Assembly (NCBI GenBank): GCA_032622095.1
Contig: CP136067.1
Location: forward strand, 182,252,556 to 182,316,555
Length of the DNA stretch: 64,000 bases
Source of the DNA: Siphonodentalium dalli
Lineage: Eukaryota; Mollusca; Scaphopoda; Gadilida; Siphonodentaliidae
Direction: 5' to 3'
The notes beneath the pieces were generated by a model, which saw only the letters and a list, made by a program, of their open reading frames with translations, was not told where the DNA came from and did not search any database. Positions 1 through 10,929 of this stretch are shown piece after piece; positions within the stretch are counted from its first letter, which is position 1; each line of letters opens with the position of its first letter. The position numbers and the translations under genes were made by a program.

Positions 1-267
1 ATGTTCTATTTATTTTCTCGTAGACATTCATGATTTCAGATAGTAAACAGAGTGCATGCCCTATAGTTCATAAGCGAGATAATCCAGTTTATTATATACT
101 TGCCCATGAATTATAATGTTTCAGCAGTGAGATATAAGTGATATCCTACTCTAGAGTGATATCCCACTATAGTGAGTGATATCAGCTTGAAATTTATGAT
201 GTATTGACATTCATTGGGGGGGGGGGGGGCATATATAGGCAAGTAACTAAAGTATATAATAAACAGA
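1..267. other. AT-rich DNA with G14 run
   Basis: No gene is visible. The stretch holds several GATATC-containing repeats between about 133 and 183 and an uninterrupted run of 14 G at 216-229. The short open frame on the minus strand shows no recognisable domain and reads through the neighbouring hairpin, so I do not call it a gene. Confidence 0.5.
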
Positions 268-419
268 ATATCCACACTTTTCAGTGGATATGGGTTAAAT
301 CTCATTCGTGATGACAAAACATTTGAATTTCCACTCGTGGCTAAAGCCACTCGTGGAAATTCAATGTTTTGTCATCACTCATGAGATATAACCCATATCC
401 ACTGAAAAAGTGTGGATAT
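268..419. mobile_element. Foldback MITE, arms about 72 bp
   Basis: The two halves are inverted copies around a centre of a few bases near 341-347. The outer ends read ATATCCACAC and GTGTGGATAT, and the inner ends read CCACTCGTGG. The arms carry a few mismatches (for example around the CTCATTCGTGATG segment). It has no coding capacity. This is the form of a short foldback MITE. The superfamily is unknown because I cannot see a clear target-site duplication. Confidence 0.75.
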
Positions 420-3400
420 CCTCTATGTAATTGTTTCAAATATTTGATGTCAAACTCTCCAATGACAAGCCTTGAAAAATGTTTTTATTTTGTTTAATCC
501 ACTTATTTTATATATAGTTAGTACCTATCTCTCATATTGAGAGGGTGAACCACAGTGTACTCGAGGATTTGCCTTTCTTCGGAGAAATGCTACTACTATC
601 TTCGGATATTCAAGTATTTGGACTTTTTAGACTGCGGTACCTTTGTACAAACGACGTTTTCACCCTCTTAATTATAATATTTTCATGCAGATCTTCTTTT
701 CCCAATATCTAAATTGATGACTAAAGGTATATATCCAACATAATTGGTCATTTGGAATAATGTTTCAAAGATATTCCTCATTTAGTTGGCAAATTTATCC
801 AACCGGAGAGTAAAATGTGATATTGGGAAGCCCCTTTAAATTCTTGCTGCACACTGTGAGTACATTCCAGTGTGAGAACAGTAGTCTTGTGTAGAGAAGT
901 CGGTTGGAACACGTAGAAATAAATTGTGGTTCAGATAATCGATGTTTTAGGATGAACTTGACTGTACCACATTAGTCGATCGCATAGAAAAATCTGTAAC
1001 CCTTTCGTCGATTAACTGTAACCATTGGTCGATATCGAAAAAAAAATTTTATCAATATTATAATTCAAATCGGCAGGTAACGCACTATATAAGGCATTGA
1101 TGCATGTGCACACGATGCCTGCTGTGTGCCTTAGTATGAATATGTACAAAAACCTCCCTGGTTACAATGCATGGGTGTATTCGTCAATGCTGCATGGTTC
1201 TGTTTATTAGCGTATGCAGGGTATCATAAATGGGGATATTGGTACACCATTGCAGTTCTATTGAAATTTAGATTGCTAGGATATGTGGATCTCACCACAA
1301 TTGATCTTTCCACAGATGTGAATCAAATCATTATTACAGATATTTTCGACCAACCAGCGATTGAGCTGCAATGCAAATTATGAGGCATCTTTCTTCACCT
1401 TAATTTTGCATACTTTCAGTGTTGAATTGCCTATATTCAAAACTGTTTTGTTGTCAAATCATAATGCACTGAAATTTATATTTACCCCATGATGTTGGCA
1501 ATATATTCATGGTTATAAGAATGTTTTTCACTTTGCAAGTGCTTGTCATAATTTTCACAATTAAAGGCGAAAATGTATGTTCCCAGGTGTACATATTCTT
1601 CCCGACCCCTGGATCGATTTCAACAAAATTTGGTGTGGTGTCTCGGGGTACCCTGACGAATATTATAGAGGCGTTATTTTTTGTCATTTTAATTAAAAAC
1701 AAATAATTTTTCAAATTAATTTTTTTAAATGTTAAATTAAGCAATAAGTTGTCTAAAAAAAATTAAAAAATTAAATTAAAAAAAATGTAATTAATTAATT
1801 AAAAAAAAAAAAATTAATCTTTAATATGACTATTTCTTCAAACCTATTGTCTCCAACCATCCGTAAGCTCCTCCCACTAATTAATGTGTGGGGATAACTC
1901 CATTAAGGCTTCGATCGGATATCCAAATCATCGTCCGTTGTGTACCAAACTCATCGCAATTCGGTCAGTGGAAAAAAAAGTACCTACCCTATATGCATGG
2001 GGTAAACATTATCAACAGTTGGAAATTTCAGGCCTGACACAACATTATGTGGAAAGAATACAACACACATAGGTTGAAATTGTTCTCTTTGTTTGAATTT
2101 GTAATCAGTAATTAGTGGGGAAGAGTACCATACATATATATAAAACTGACACGCTATGCATACAGTGATTTCACTAGTAGTCCGTAAACGGTACAGTTTA
2201 ACCGACAAAGTATTCCAACGTTGACCCAGATTAACTAACATGGTGATATATTCCAGTGAGTGCTGAAGTGATGTAGATTTATAGACTAGGTATAATACTT
2301 GCAAAATAATACATTAATAATAAACCGATTGTATGCCTGCAAACTTCACGGGTGGATAACCGAGCCCATGCACATTGGGGAACGACTGGTGCCTATATAT
2401 TGACAATTTAAAGAATTGTTACACGATATATTGCCAATATTAGCCCAAGTAATTATAAATATTATCTGGTATAATCATATTAAATAAATTTATTTATTTA
2501 TGTGCGTGCGCGTATGTGAGTGTGTGTATGTGTGTGGAGACACGCAACAATTTATATTTAAAACGAAAATATCCGTACACACACCAAATAACACCGATGG
2601 ATGGATGGTATTTGGGATACTGTGCCATTTTATTGTTATTTTTTTTATCAAATTATAACTCGAAAGAATAAAAAAAATCAACATATCTGGTCATAGTTGT
2701 GCTCGCGTGGTGGAATAATTGACGACTATCGACAAGCAATGAAGCATATTGCCTGCATATCAAACAATTTAACAATTTCCCCATTGACCGCAGTGCTAAA
2801 TAAAATGCCAGAAAAGACAAGGAATAAGACGAGTTAGAATAATACAATCGATGTGGTAAACCCATATGTATATAGTGTATATTAGTACACAAACTTAGGA
2901 CTGTAGACCGGTTTTGTTTTGCCTTTCGCATAACCCAATTTGAAAACATCCAAGCGACTAAAGTAGTACAGTGTCATTCAGCTTGTCTGCAAACAGAAGT
3001 ACACTCAGCGACTAAAGTAGTACAGACAGGATAGCTACTGGTAGACCAACCAAGCTTTAAAAACAATAAAGGATATATATAGCGTTGTACTGAGAAGTCA
3101 TTTGTTCCTGGATATAGTTAAAGTACATTGAGTTTGAGTAAATGTTATCGCCTATACGGGCGAAATATTAACACACAATCTGGTAAATATGGAGTTTATT
3201 TGTATACATATATATTTGAACTAGTTGTTTTGGTCCGAATAACAAATTTCGATCATTGGTTGGTCGCTTGGTTAAGATGACTTATTCACTTGTCGACATT
3301 TAACCCCGTTATTTTATTAACGGATTTTGTTACACGTTTTATCAGTATGTTGGGTCAAGCGTGATGCAAATCCGAAGAAAGGCAAATCCTAGAGTACAAG

Positions 3401-3431
3401 CTTACACACTGTGGTGTGAACAGATGTTGTT
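420..3431. other. AT-rich intergenic DNA, no gene recognised
   Basis: A 10-bp inverted pair (AGAGGGTGAA near 540 and its complement near 660) could bound a 130-bp element, but this is weak. The segment CAGCGACTAAAGTAGTACAG occurs near 3006 and with one change near 2952. A short frame at 1171-1383 on + encodes 70 residues with a hydrophobic start but no known family. There are T- and A-rich tracts at 1700-1815. The motif GGATTTGCCTTTCTTCGGA near 568 recurs inverted near 3370. Confidence 0.4.
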
Positions 3432-3580
3432 ATATAAGGATTAACTGTCATGTGGACTGTTTTTATGGAGATGTAACCGTGAGGTAAGTGGTCATAACTT
3501 GTGTAAAACTTGTGTTATGACCACTTACCTCACGGTTACATCTCCATAAAAACAGTCCACATGACAGTTAATCCTTATAT
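3432..3580. mobile_element. Perfect hairpin element, 67-bp arms
   Basis: Positions 3432-3498 and 3514-3580 are exact reverse complements over 67 bp by my reading, separated by a 15-bp loop. The outer ends read ATATAAGGATTAACTG and its complement. There is no coding content. Identical arms mean a young insertion or continued arm-to-arm gene conversion. As DNA or RNA it would form a very stable stem. Confidence 0.85.
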
Positions 3581-3823
3581 TTATATACATTTAGCGAAAA
3601 CGCCACTTTTGTAAATGTATTTAAATGAAAAGTGTATCGTGACAAAACCAGCCCAAAATATCCCATAGCACCCTTGCCAAAAGTTAACAGGAACAATTTA
3701 TCTTTATATTGAAACCCGATGATTTATTAAGTCAATCCTGTGCGAGTCCAAATGCGCCCAAAACGTTACGCGTTCGTCTTTCCCAAACCTATGACGCGTC
3801 GATGTAATTATGAGGCTGCAGTT
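3581..3823. other. Spacer, nothing recognised
   Basis: AT-rich DNA between the perfect hairpin and a dispersed repeat. It contains ACGCGT and GACGCGTC but no open frame of note and no repeat that I can match elsewhere in the window. Confidence 0.4.
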
Positions 3824-3925
3824 ATGAGCTGTTACGCGTTCACCGAGAAATAATTGCAACTAGCCACGTGGGCGCCGACCAATCAGAATGCTGGATTTTG
3901 TGATAATCACACTTAGTATGTAAAT
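3824..3925 (+). repeat. Dispersed repeat R1, copy 1
   Basis: About 100 bp match 54749-54851 in the same orientation with few differences. Both hold the run GCCACGTGGGCGCCGACCAA followed by TCAGAATGCTGG, so each copy carries a CACGTG E-box and a CCAAT box. The function is unknown. It could be a fragment of a transposon promoter or a SINE-like sequence. Confidence 0.75.
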
Positions 3926-4024
3926 ATAATACTATAGCCTTCAGTGGTTATATAGAGGATAATCATTTTCAAATTGATAGTTTGAAATTGATATTTTTTT
4001 ATAAATGACATGTCTGCAGATTCT

Positions 4025-4200
4025 TGAAACATTCCTCCATTAAAATGTGGGTTGCAAATGGTGCCGATTGATTCCAATGTGAAATTCAAAATGGCTGCTG
4101 AATATCAGAGAATCTGAATGGATCCCATCTAGAGATCTAGAAGATCCAAATGAAGTTTGGTGATGATCATGTGAGGAATGTGGCATGTAGAGTGTGTGCG
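4025..4200 (-). repeat. Dispersed repeat R2 (reverse copy)
   Basis: Read on the minus strand, this matches the family at 4962-5370 and 41670-42355: a GCCATCTTG-like block, then ATCATCACCAAACTTCAT, then a CTAGATGGGA-like block. The copy is diverged. It is a non-coding repeat; members of similar appearance are common in invertebrate genomes. Confidence 0.65.
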
Positions 4201-4404
4201 ACGGATACACGGACGACGAACGCCAACCCATGCATGACAATAACTCAAACCTGACTGAGCTAAACAAAATATGTCAGAACTTACATTCATACTCATCGGA
4301 ACGTGCCAAAATCAAAAGTCATTCCTTATATTTAGACTCAACTAGCAGATTAAAAGAACTTTTAGCACCCATGTCCAACGATATCCTGATAATGAGAACG
4401 TTGC

Positions 4405-4545
4405 AAGTTACAATCCTGCCAAATTTCCTTGAACAAAATGTTGATAAATAACACGTTGTGCGGGGGGGGGGGGGGGGGGGTCTGCAAATTTTTTTCCAAA
4501 CACTAGGCGGGGGTGGGTGGGTGGTTCAGCAGCCCGGCTAACACA
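4405..4545 (+). repeat. Dispersed repeat R3 fragment with G19 run
   Basis: The block AACAAAATGTTGATAAATAACA is shared with 15915-15940 and, inverted, with 59460-59490. It is followed by 19 consecutive G at 4462-4480 and then TCTGCAAATTTTTTT. The G run next to this repeat recurs in other members (59728-59737 and the C run at 61360-61376). Confidence 0.6.
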
Positions 4546-4961
4546 ATTGTTCCTGGCTCCGTAAATGTTTTCATGTAGTCATTTTTCTTCAAAATAATGC
4601 GACAAAAGGTTTTAAGAATGCTTCCATTATGTAATACGTATGAACTTAACTCTTAGTAGGGGGGTTTGAGTTCAGGATCAGTTAATAATGAGGGACGACA
4701 CCAATGGGTAATAAAAAGGGTCAGTTTGCTAAATGTTTTCATCAAAGGTCTATCAATGCACATTGACATGGAAAGGCTCAGGTTTAAATAGTTCTATTAA
4801 AAATCATTTATTCAACCTGATACAAAAGAAAACATAACACAATAATACATTCTTCAAATAAATCTAAACTCTTCAAATAAAAATAGACCATACAATAATA
4901 AAACATAAAGTTGTTAAAACAAACTTTAACCAATTTCAACGTTGTTCAGTACATGGGTCTA
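4546..4961. other. Intergenic, nothing recognised
   Basis: AT-rich sequence with A-rich stretches at 4795-4920. I see no gene and no match to the other repeats in the window. Confidence 0.4.
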
Positions 4962-5375
4962 GGATCACCTCCAGATGGGAACTCTGAAAGTTGGAACGAT
5001 TTTCGATGAAAAACATGGCCACCGGCAGCCATCTTGCATTTTACTCTTTGTACCAATAAATAATTTAGCACACAATACAGAGCTTATCCCTCAACCAATC
5101 GTCACCAAACTTCATATGAATCCTCGGTGTAACCTCTCAATGGGTGCCTACCATTTTTTCACGAATTCTGTAAAAAAAAACATGGCTGCCAGCGGCCATC
5201 TTGAATTTTACTCTTTGTATGACTAAATCCTTTAACACATCTTAAGGTTACATTTCTCATCCAATCGTCACCAAACTTCATATGGATATTCGGGGTAACC
5301 TCAAAATGGGAGCCTTCAAACCAAAAATGGCCACCAGCAGCCATCTTGGATTTCAAATGTGAATCTATCAGCACA
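4962..5375 (+). repeat. Dispersed repeat R2, about 2.5 tandem units of 166 bp
   Basis: The marker CGTCACCAAACTTCATATG occurs near 5100 and 5266, giving a period of about 166 bp. Each unit has the block GGCCATCTTG(A/C)ATTTTACTCTTTGTA followed by the marker and a CTC(A)ATGGGAGCC-like block. The same unit is repeated at 41670-42355. Short frames crossing it are not conserved between units, so it is not coding. Confidence 0.75.
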
Positions 5376-5479
5376 ACCTACAGCCCACATGTATTGGAGA
5401 ATTGCTTTGAAACTTTAAAGCCTTATTGGTAAATCAAAAGTAGGAATCCTTCTATAATCATGATATGGAACATAGATCA

Positions 5480-5805
5480 GATAAGATCAGGACAACTAAG
5501 TAAAATAGTCATTTGAAGCAGTTTGAAGGGGGTGGGTCCCTATCCCAGAATCGGAAAAAATAAAAATTAGGTGGTGGTGGTGGGTACCCAGAGGACGGAA
5601 AAAATAAAAAAGCGCCTAGTGTCCGGAATATTTTCCTGACCACCCCCTGCGTTGTGGGCAATTTTATACAATAGTTGACCTTGGTTAGCATTATTTTGGG
5701 GCAATTAATCAAGTATTGAAGCGGCATTTCAAAAAATGTTGGTGGTGGTGGTGGTGGTGTTGTAATCTGATGATATGGGGACCATCGAATTGGATTGAGT
5801 ACCTT
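5480..5805 (+). repeat. Dispersed repeat R3 with (GGT)n
   Basis: The segment from about 5640 to 5803 matches 15930-16095: TTAGCATT..TTTTGGGCAATTAATC, then GCATTTCAAAAAATGTTG, a triplet run, TAATCTGATGATATGGG and the end ATTGAGTACCTTTAAA. The triplet run is GGT here (about 5739-5762) and GTT at 16026-16047. It has no coding potential. Confidence 0.75.
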
Positions 5806-5914
5806 TAAAACCTGTTTTATTTCTCATATTTTTCCACTGTGAAGGCTTGTGTCCTCTGTATTAATAAATAGATGGCGATTTTTGGTATTATGCCCGGCTA
5901 TATATAGGCGAGTG

Positions 5915-6250
5915 CTCGTATGACTATTTCACATTATAACTTGGGTGTGATTTATCGGATTTCCTAGCAATATGGTATGGTGATGGCCCAGGAAAAAATA
6001 CTCGGCACATACTAAGGCTTTCGTCCATGTATTCCTATCAACCATTGTCGGACAGACATTGTGAATTTCCCATCCGTCCAACCAGTTCACATTGTAACTC
6101 GATTTTGTATTCATTAATCTGGTTGTGATATGGTATGGTGATAGCCCAGCTTGGGGGAAGGAAACTAACTTACTGCGGCAGACATCCGTTCACTTTACCA
6201 AAGTTACGGCCCATGTTAGACTGCATTGTAACTCCAGTATCAATGGTAAG
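5915..6250 (+). repeat. Two tandem units of about 158 bp, retroelement-like repeat
   Basis: CACATT(A/G)TAACT occurs near 5930 and 6089, and TATGGTATGGTGAT near 5971 and 6129, giving a period of about 158 bp. It resembles the pair at 60290-60560 (there with GTCCGTCCGTACAAA and TTGCATTATAACTCAAG). The family is non-coding and dispersed. Confidence 0.6.
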
Positions 6251-6339
6251 ATTTAAATGTTAGCTGGATTGATAATATATAGACCAGCATCGATGAATGG
6301 ATACTGGCACACAGCGGGGTTGTTTCGTTGATTTTTGTC

Positions 6340-7435
6340 AGAGTTATTACGCCCTATGGGTGTATACTGCCAGTGTAACCTGGTCGTGTCAATGGATATA
6401 TCTCGCAGAATAACACATTTCTGGTTTCACATGATGTGAGTTATTTTAGGAAATTGTGTAGCAGAACGAAGAGTTATTATATCTAATGTCCTATTCCCAC
6501 AAAATAACACAAATGACGACATCCATTGTTTTTCTGTGGATATTTTCCAAGATTAGTAATATAACCAAGACATCACGTATCATTTGCAGAAGATGTAATT
6601 TTATTTCAGTAAATATACAACTATCTGTTTTACGCCAAATAATACGACAAATCAAAAAAGCGGAACGACGGTAAATAGGTACAGGAACAACAAGAAAGGG
6701 TTAATCAACAATGTCTGACGTTGCATATATGATATATACCGTATAATAATATATAATAGTCAAATAGTAGCATATATAATAAATGTATTGTATTTGCACG
6801 GTATTTTTATAAACTGTTTATATATTCGTTACTTGGGTTATTTTTGACGAAAACAATTTATAAAAAAAAAATTTAAAAAATCGGAGCTATGTGGCAACTG
6901 ATTAATAACGTACTCGCTATATTGCGTACCGGTTAGACTTTTTGCAGGATGTATGTATTCGCGGATGTATCTTTGCGGATGTCTCATTGTATTCAGGGCG
7001 TACCTTTTATGACCGCGTTAATTGCTTTCAATATTTAGATGTGAACAATATGGCTGGGCCACTCTTGAAAATTTTATTGCGGTCCGAACACAATGCATAA
7101 TATAACAGCTAACATTGCTGATGAAGTATATCTCAGTTGGAATGAAGACTACAGGTCGTATTGCGAAGTATCGGGTGTGTCTTTAATAACGATTACTATA
7201 TTTTTGTATCCGAATTTAGAGGCTTTCTGTGGTCTGGTGTGGTGAGAGAGAAACGTGCAGCGATACGACGTAGTTGTTGTAATAATTTGAAGGATTTGTT
7301 CTCTTAACGGAATTCTGAGGTAGTGCATTCATGAAACCAATATATTTTATATTATAATTTATATATATGCCTAATAATATGATCTTGATGCCGTTACCAT
7401 TTGTGACTATGGTTTTCTTGTTGCCCTTGTTGACA
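6340..7435 (+). repeat. Paralogous segment P, copy A (uninterrupted)
   Basis: This segment is the inverted counterpart of 46630-49560. Matching landmarks are the GCAGAAGATGTAATTTTATT region near 6585, TACCGTATAATAATATATAA near 6737, ACTCGCTATATTGCGTACCG near 6912, GGGCCACTCTTGA near 7055 and the end near CCATTTGTGACTATGGTTTTC at 7396-7420. No open frame is shared by the copies. Copy A lacks three insertions present in copy B and therefore shows the empty target sites near 6578, 7108 and 7164. The last 130 bp also recur at 13690-13850. It could be an old transposon or a segmental duplicate. Confidence 0.85.
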
Positions 7436-7501
7436 AGTTATCTGTTTTGCTATGACCTGTGGCAGTTACATTATCGCTGGTCGCACTTTTCTGGTTGTGT
7501 A

Positions 7502-7916
7502 AGGGTACGTTCATACACTGGCAAGTTTGCACAATATGGTTGCAGGCATTTCGTCGTAGAAAACGATATGGTGCCAGAATATGAATGGACACAAGCAAAT
7601 AAAATGCATCTCTACCACACCTAACTACATGCGAAGTAAAATCCCCGTAATTCCACCTGTTGCCATGCTACCGGAATTTGCCTGTAAATAGCGTGCAATT
7701 ATCTCGCAAGAATCAATCATACAGGTATTTGAAGGCAAATGTTAGTAGCGCCGTTGCAAGTGGAACTACATAACTTTTACTTCTCATGGCGTTCCCTATA
7801 GTAAAGATGCATATTATATGCACGTTTACTTTCCAATTATGGCACCATGTGGTTTTCTATGATGAAATGTCTTGCAGAACATACCGTGCAAACTTGCCAG
7901 CGTATGAACGTACCCT
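7502..7916. mobile_element. Foldback MITE with AGGGTACGTTCATAC ends
   Basis: The arm at 7502-7620 is the diverged reverse complement of 7785-7916. The ends read AGGGTACGTTCATAC(A/G)CTG, followed by GCAAGTTTGCAC. The 160-bp middle has no gene. Ends of this form (GGGTACGTTCA) recall hAT-type MITEs, but I cannot see an 8-bp target duplication, so the superfamily is only a guess. Short frames inside are mirror images of the same arm and are not genes. Confidence 0.7.
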
Positions 7917-8283
7917 AAGGATAACGGGCTGCACTGCATCGTTGTTATTGTTGCGACGTACGGAAAGGTCGTTCACCTATATATGCCAATTCAGTCTCGA
8001 GTACAGAAGATACAAGATCAAACGAAGCAATTAGCTGCGGACACAGGTACCACAGTAGCGATGAAATAGCAGGTGTGACAATTATTTATGGAGCAGTTTT
8101 GTGACAATTGGTCGTCATATTTCTGTGCCATGGCTAGCCATGTTGCCGGCTGAGTTTCCGCACAACCCATTGTGTTTCACCGAGATTTCTACACTGGATT
8201 GGTGGCACTTGGTGCACTCTGAAATGCACAATGAAGAGAAAACCAACATGTCGTTGACCCTTGAATTGGGATTAGTGCCATCG
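7917..8283. other. Intergenic, no recognised gene
   Basis: A 66-codon frame at 8101-8301 on + has no domain that I recognise and runs into the next MITE. Nothing else is supported here. Confidence 0.35.
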
Positions 8284-8555
8284 CATACGCTGCAATTTTA
8301 AAACCCTGCAGGGAGCCCCACACATTTATAGAAGCATATAGAAGAGTGTCGTCTGCTCATGTTTGTCTGGGGCTCTGTATGGGTGAAATTATAAATTGTT
8401 AAAGAATACAAGAAAAAATTATTAAAATTGTAAAAAATTGGTAGGCCAATGCATTCTCTCATACATGCGAGGCGACCTATGGTCGACTCGCATATATAAG
8501 AGAATGCATTGGCACAGGGTAAAAAAAATCTCGACTTACGACTGGATTTGATAAC
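8284..8555. mobile_element. MITE M1 fragment (half element)
   Basis: From the start CCCTGCAGGGA through GTCTGGGGCTCTGTATGGG to the hairpin and the end GACTTACGACTGGATTT, this matches 14341-14630 with only scattered differences. It therefore corresponds to the right half of the complete element at 14147-14641; the matching left half is not present here. It holds a 69-bp hairpin at 8445-8513. Confidence 0.75.
8445..8513. repeat. 69-bp hairpin module H
   Basis: This is a near-perfect inverted repeat. The outer arms begin GCCAATGCATTCTCT and end with the complement. The centre is CGACCTATGGTCG flanked by CTCGC/GCGAG. Other copies lie at 12074-12142, 12183-12251, 14199-14267 and 14486-14554. This copy has two arm changes (TCATACATGCGAG). 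Confidence 0.85.
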
Positions 8556-9024
8556 AATTTTATATCGTATATGGGGGAAATCGCAGGTGGAGAAGACTTA
8601 GTGGCGAGCCCGTAGACGCTGCGATTTAGATGCGGTCGCACTTATATGCAGGCATTTGCATTCCGTTCAATTTCAAATATGTTGGTCCATTTAAAGACAT
8701 AATATGTACTTGTTCGGGTTCGTGAAACTGATAAGTTAGTATTCAGGCGCTATGCCAACTGGAGGAATGTAACATTTTACTAACATCGCCGAAAATTTGA
8801 AGCAAATCGACCGTACCACTCCATAGAAAACATCGTCATAACTACGCTCAATTGTAAATATTTACTACTCGATTCGGGACTCATCTATTGGCGATAGTTA
8901 ACTGCATTTAATTCATATATTAGAATGACGGTGTGTGTTGTCAATTTGGATATACTATTTGTAAAAATTACTACTTTGAACAAGATTATTCTCCATTTCT
9001 GTTTGATCACCATAGCTCATTTGT
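8556..9024. other. Intergenic, nothing recognised
   Basis: AT-rich sequence lying just upstream of a LINE remnant. It may contain decayed upstream LINE sequence, but I find no readable reverse transcriptase motif in it. Confidence 0.35.
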
Positions 9025-9364
9025 ACTAGACTGCGTATAAGTAATCATAACCTGGCTATTGAAAAAGGACGCCACACCCAACCACCGACGGCATTGGAAC
9101 AAAGACTATGTATATTTTGTTCCGATGATGCTATTGGAGATGAAAAATACCTTTCTTTTGGAATGTAGTGCCTACCGCACGCCGCGGCTCGAACTAATAA
9201 CTCTTATGAAGACACAGTTCCCAGACTTTGAAAACATGACACAAACTGAACAGCTTGTCAAAATCCTATCCAACAATATTTCAAATTCATGCACTTCAAT
9301 ATGTCATATAATCCGAGAATTATTTTCCGCACGCGATGAGCATCGCCTCATAAGCAATGAATAA
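9025..9364 (+). pseudogene. LINE reverse transcriptase, C-terminal fragment (frameshifted)
   Basis: Two adjacent frames join into the C-terminal end of a non-LTR retrotransposon polyprotein. Frame one (from 9025) reads TRLRISNHNLAIEKGRH, then LCIFCSDDAIGDEKY, and stops at 9166-9168. Frame two (to 9364) continues with FLLECSAYRTPRLELI and a helical tail. The pattern C-x2-C..DE..-FLLEC is the cysteine-rich motif that follows the reverse transcriptase domain in many LINEs. The polymerase domain itself is absent, so this is a 5'-truncated copy broken by a frameshift near 9140-9160. It is a dead element and is probably not expressed as protein. The clade (CR1-like or related) is not decided. Confidence 0.85.
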
Positions 9365-9530
9365 ATGAAGACGAGACGACCCTATGCACATTCAGCTTTA
9401 CTTAAATGGTTATATATTACCATCTATTATTATATCATTTATTATATTGTTCTATGTACAACTATATATTATTATGTTTGCATACTGTCCTTATAAGGAT
9501 GTTTTGCCTAATAAACTTATCTTATCCATA
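9365..9530 (+). repeat. LINE 3' UTR and tail
   Basis: This AT-rich segment directly follows the LINE reading frame and ends CCTAATAAACTTATCTTATCC near 9507-9528. An AATAAA signal followed by short TTATC repeats is a usual LINE 3' end and marks the end of this insertion. Confidence 0.7.
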
Positions 9531-9759
9531 CTGGAGTGTTTCACATCACTTTAACTACGTAAATGTGGTTTGAGCTATTTTATTTGAAGTGCATGCATTA
9601 TCAGAACTACGAATATACAAGAGGTGGAGGATCAGTTCATTCAACAGAACCAACACCAAAGAAAAGTATCGCTGAAATGGTCAAGTTAGCATGTTTTCGT
9701 TGACTAAGGTACGCAGGGTGTGACAGGAATATTTGTAAAATGCATTATGTATTAAAATG

Positions 9760-9862
9760 GCGGCTTGCGCTCCAAAATACATATACTATTATTCGTTTTT
9801 CAACTGTTTCCGGTATATAATAAATAGGTCGATAAATATCTGAACTACCTTTCTATGAGCAC
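9760..9862 (-). repeat. Dispersed repeat R4, copy 1
   Basis: On the minus strand this matches 55843-55940: AGAAAGGTAGTTCAGATAT, TATCGACCTATTT, then GTATTTTGGAGCGCAA. Both copies could encode RKVVQI-x-IDLF, and in this copy the segment sits in an 89-residue minus-strand frame. Because conservation does not extend upstream, I treat it as a repeat. It could instead be an exon remnant of a duplicated gene. Confidence 0.55.
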
Positions 9863-10625
9863 TTTGATACAACATGTATACGCATGATACAACTGTTGCA
9901 TATAAAGACAAATGTATAGCGGTTTTGATGGACATGGGATCAGCACAAGCACCTAGAAATTGTAGTGGAGCGGACGGGACCGACTTTAGAAAATTTAGTC
10001 CATGTGCACCACACACAAGCATTTGGTTCATCATTATGTAGGTTATACCATTGCGCATCAGATAGGAATTATGTGAATTATGAATGGATGTAAAAGATGC
10101 TTTATGGGAGTTAAACAGGCAAAATTGAGCATAATAGCTATTAACGAAGAGAGATGAAAGTAGAGAAAATGAACTTGCACTTAAATATTTCAGTATAAAT
10201 ACTACTATAGATATCTAATATGATAACGGTAAGATTTTGTTGACAGATATAGCAAGATTTCGTTTTGGGTGAAAATAGGAAAAAAAATCGCCTTTTTTTT
10301 TGTCCCTCTTAAAAATTAATGGACGATAATAAAATCGTGCTTTCACGAGTGATCTCGTATAAAAATACTAATTACTAAAATATTATTGAGATATATACCG
10401 CATATTGTATATATATGCTGATTATATCACCCTCTGTCATATGTGTTGTGTTGTATAAGATTAGTTCACCCCTCACCTCCTAATGTTTTGTATGGATGAC
10501 AGGGAACTTGTACCAGGTGTCAGTTTATAGGAATCGTTTTGAGAAACGCTGCCCGGGGTGCTCATGCATGGTTTCAAATGATAAACAATTGACGCCATCC
10601 TCTAAACGGTCCAAACGGAAGTACA
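9863..10625. other. Intergenic, nothing recognised
   Basis: No supported gene. It contains T-rich and TA-rich stretches (10270-10310, 10370-10420). A small frame beginning near 10496 runs into the 3' end of the minus-strand LINE and is not conserved. Confidence 0.4.
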
Positions 10626-10626
10626 G

Positions 10627-10929
10627 GTGTTGTCATTCAATTCAATTCATTTTAATAGTAACTCTGTTCATCATAAAAGACATTACAGAGACAATATATA
10701 TATATGACACAATTACGTATTATCAATGCATGTACATGTATACATACACAACAAATCATTAAGCAGAGAATGTATGGTATGCTAAAGCATACATCGATGT
10801 CGCGTTTAATATATGTATACTTATTTACTCATCATAATCAGATAATATATTTATTAATATGTGGTCTATGATGTGTATCAACGAATTTATATTTACTAAT
10901 ATACATGTGTGTAAACATGTGCATCAGCC
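10627..10929 (-). repeat. LINE 3' UTR (minus strand)
   Basis: On the minus strand this follows the stop of the LINE fragment at 10930-11120 and ends with GAATTGAATTGAATGACA near 10632. Short ATTGA repeats are a common form of LINE tail. The interior is TA-rich. Confidence 0.65.

Noticed and set aside
9789-10058. 89-residue minus-strand frame as a receptor-like gene end
   Set aside because: The RKVVQI-x-IDLF stretch after a hydrophobic segment recalls the end of a seven-helix receptor, but only about 100 bp are shared with the second copy and the hydrophobic part is not conserved.
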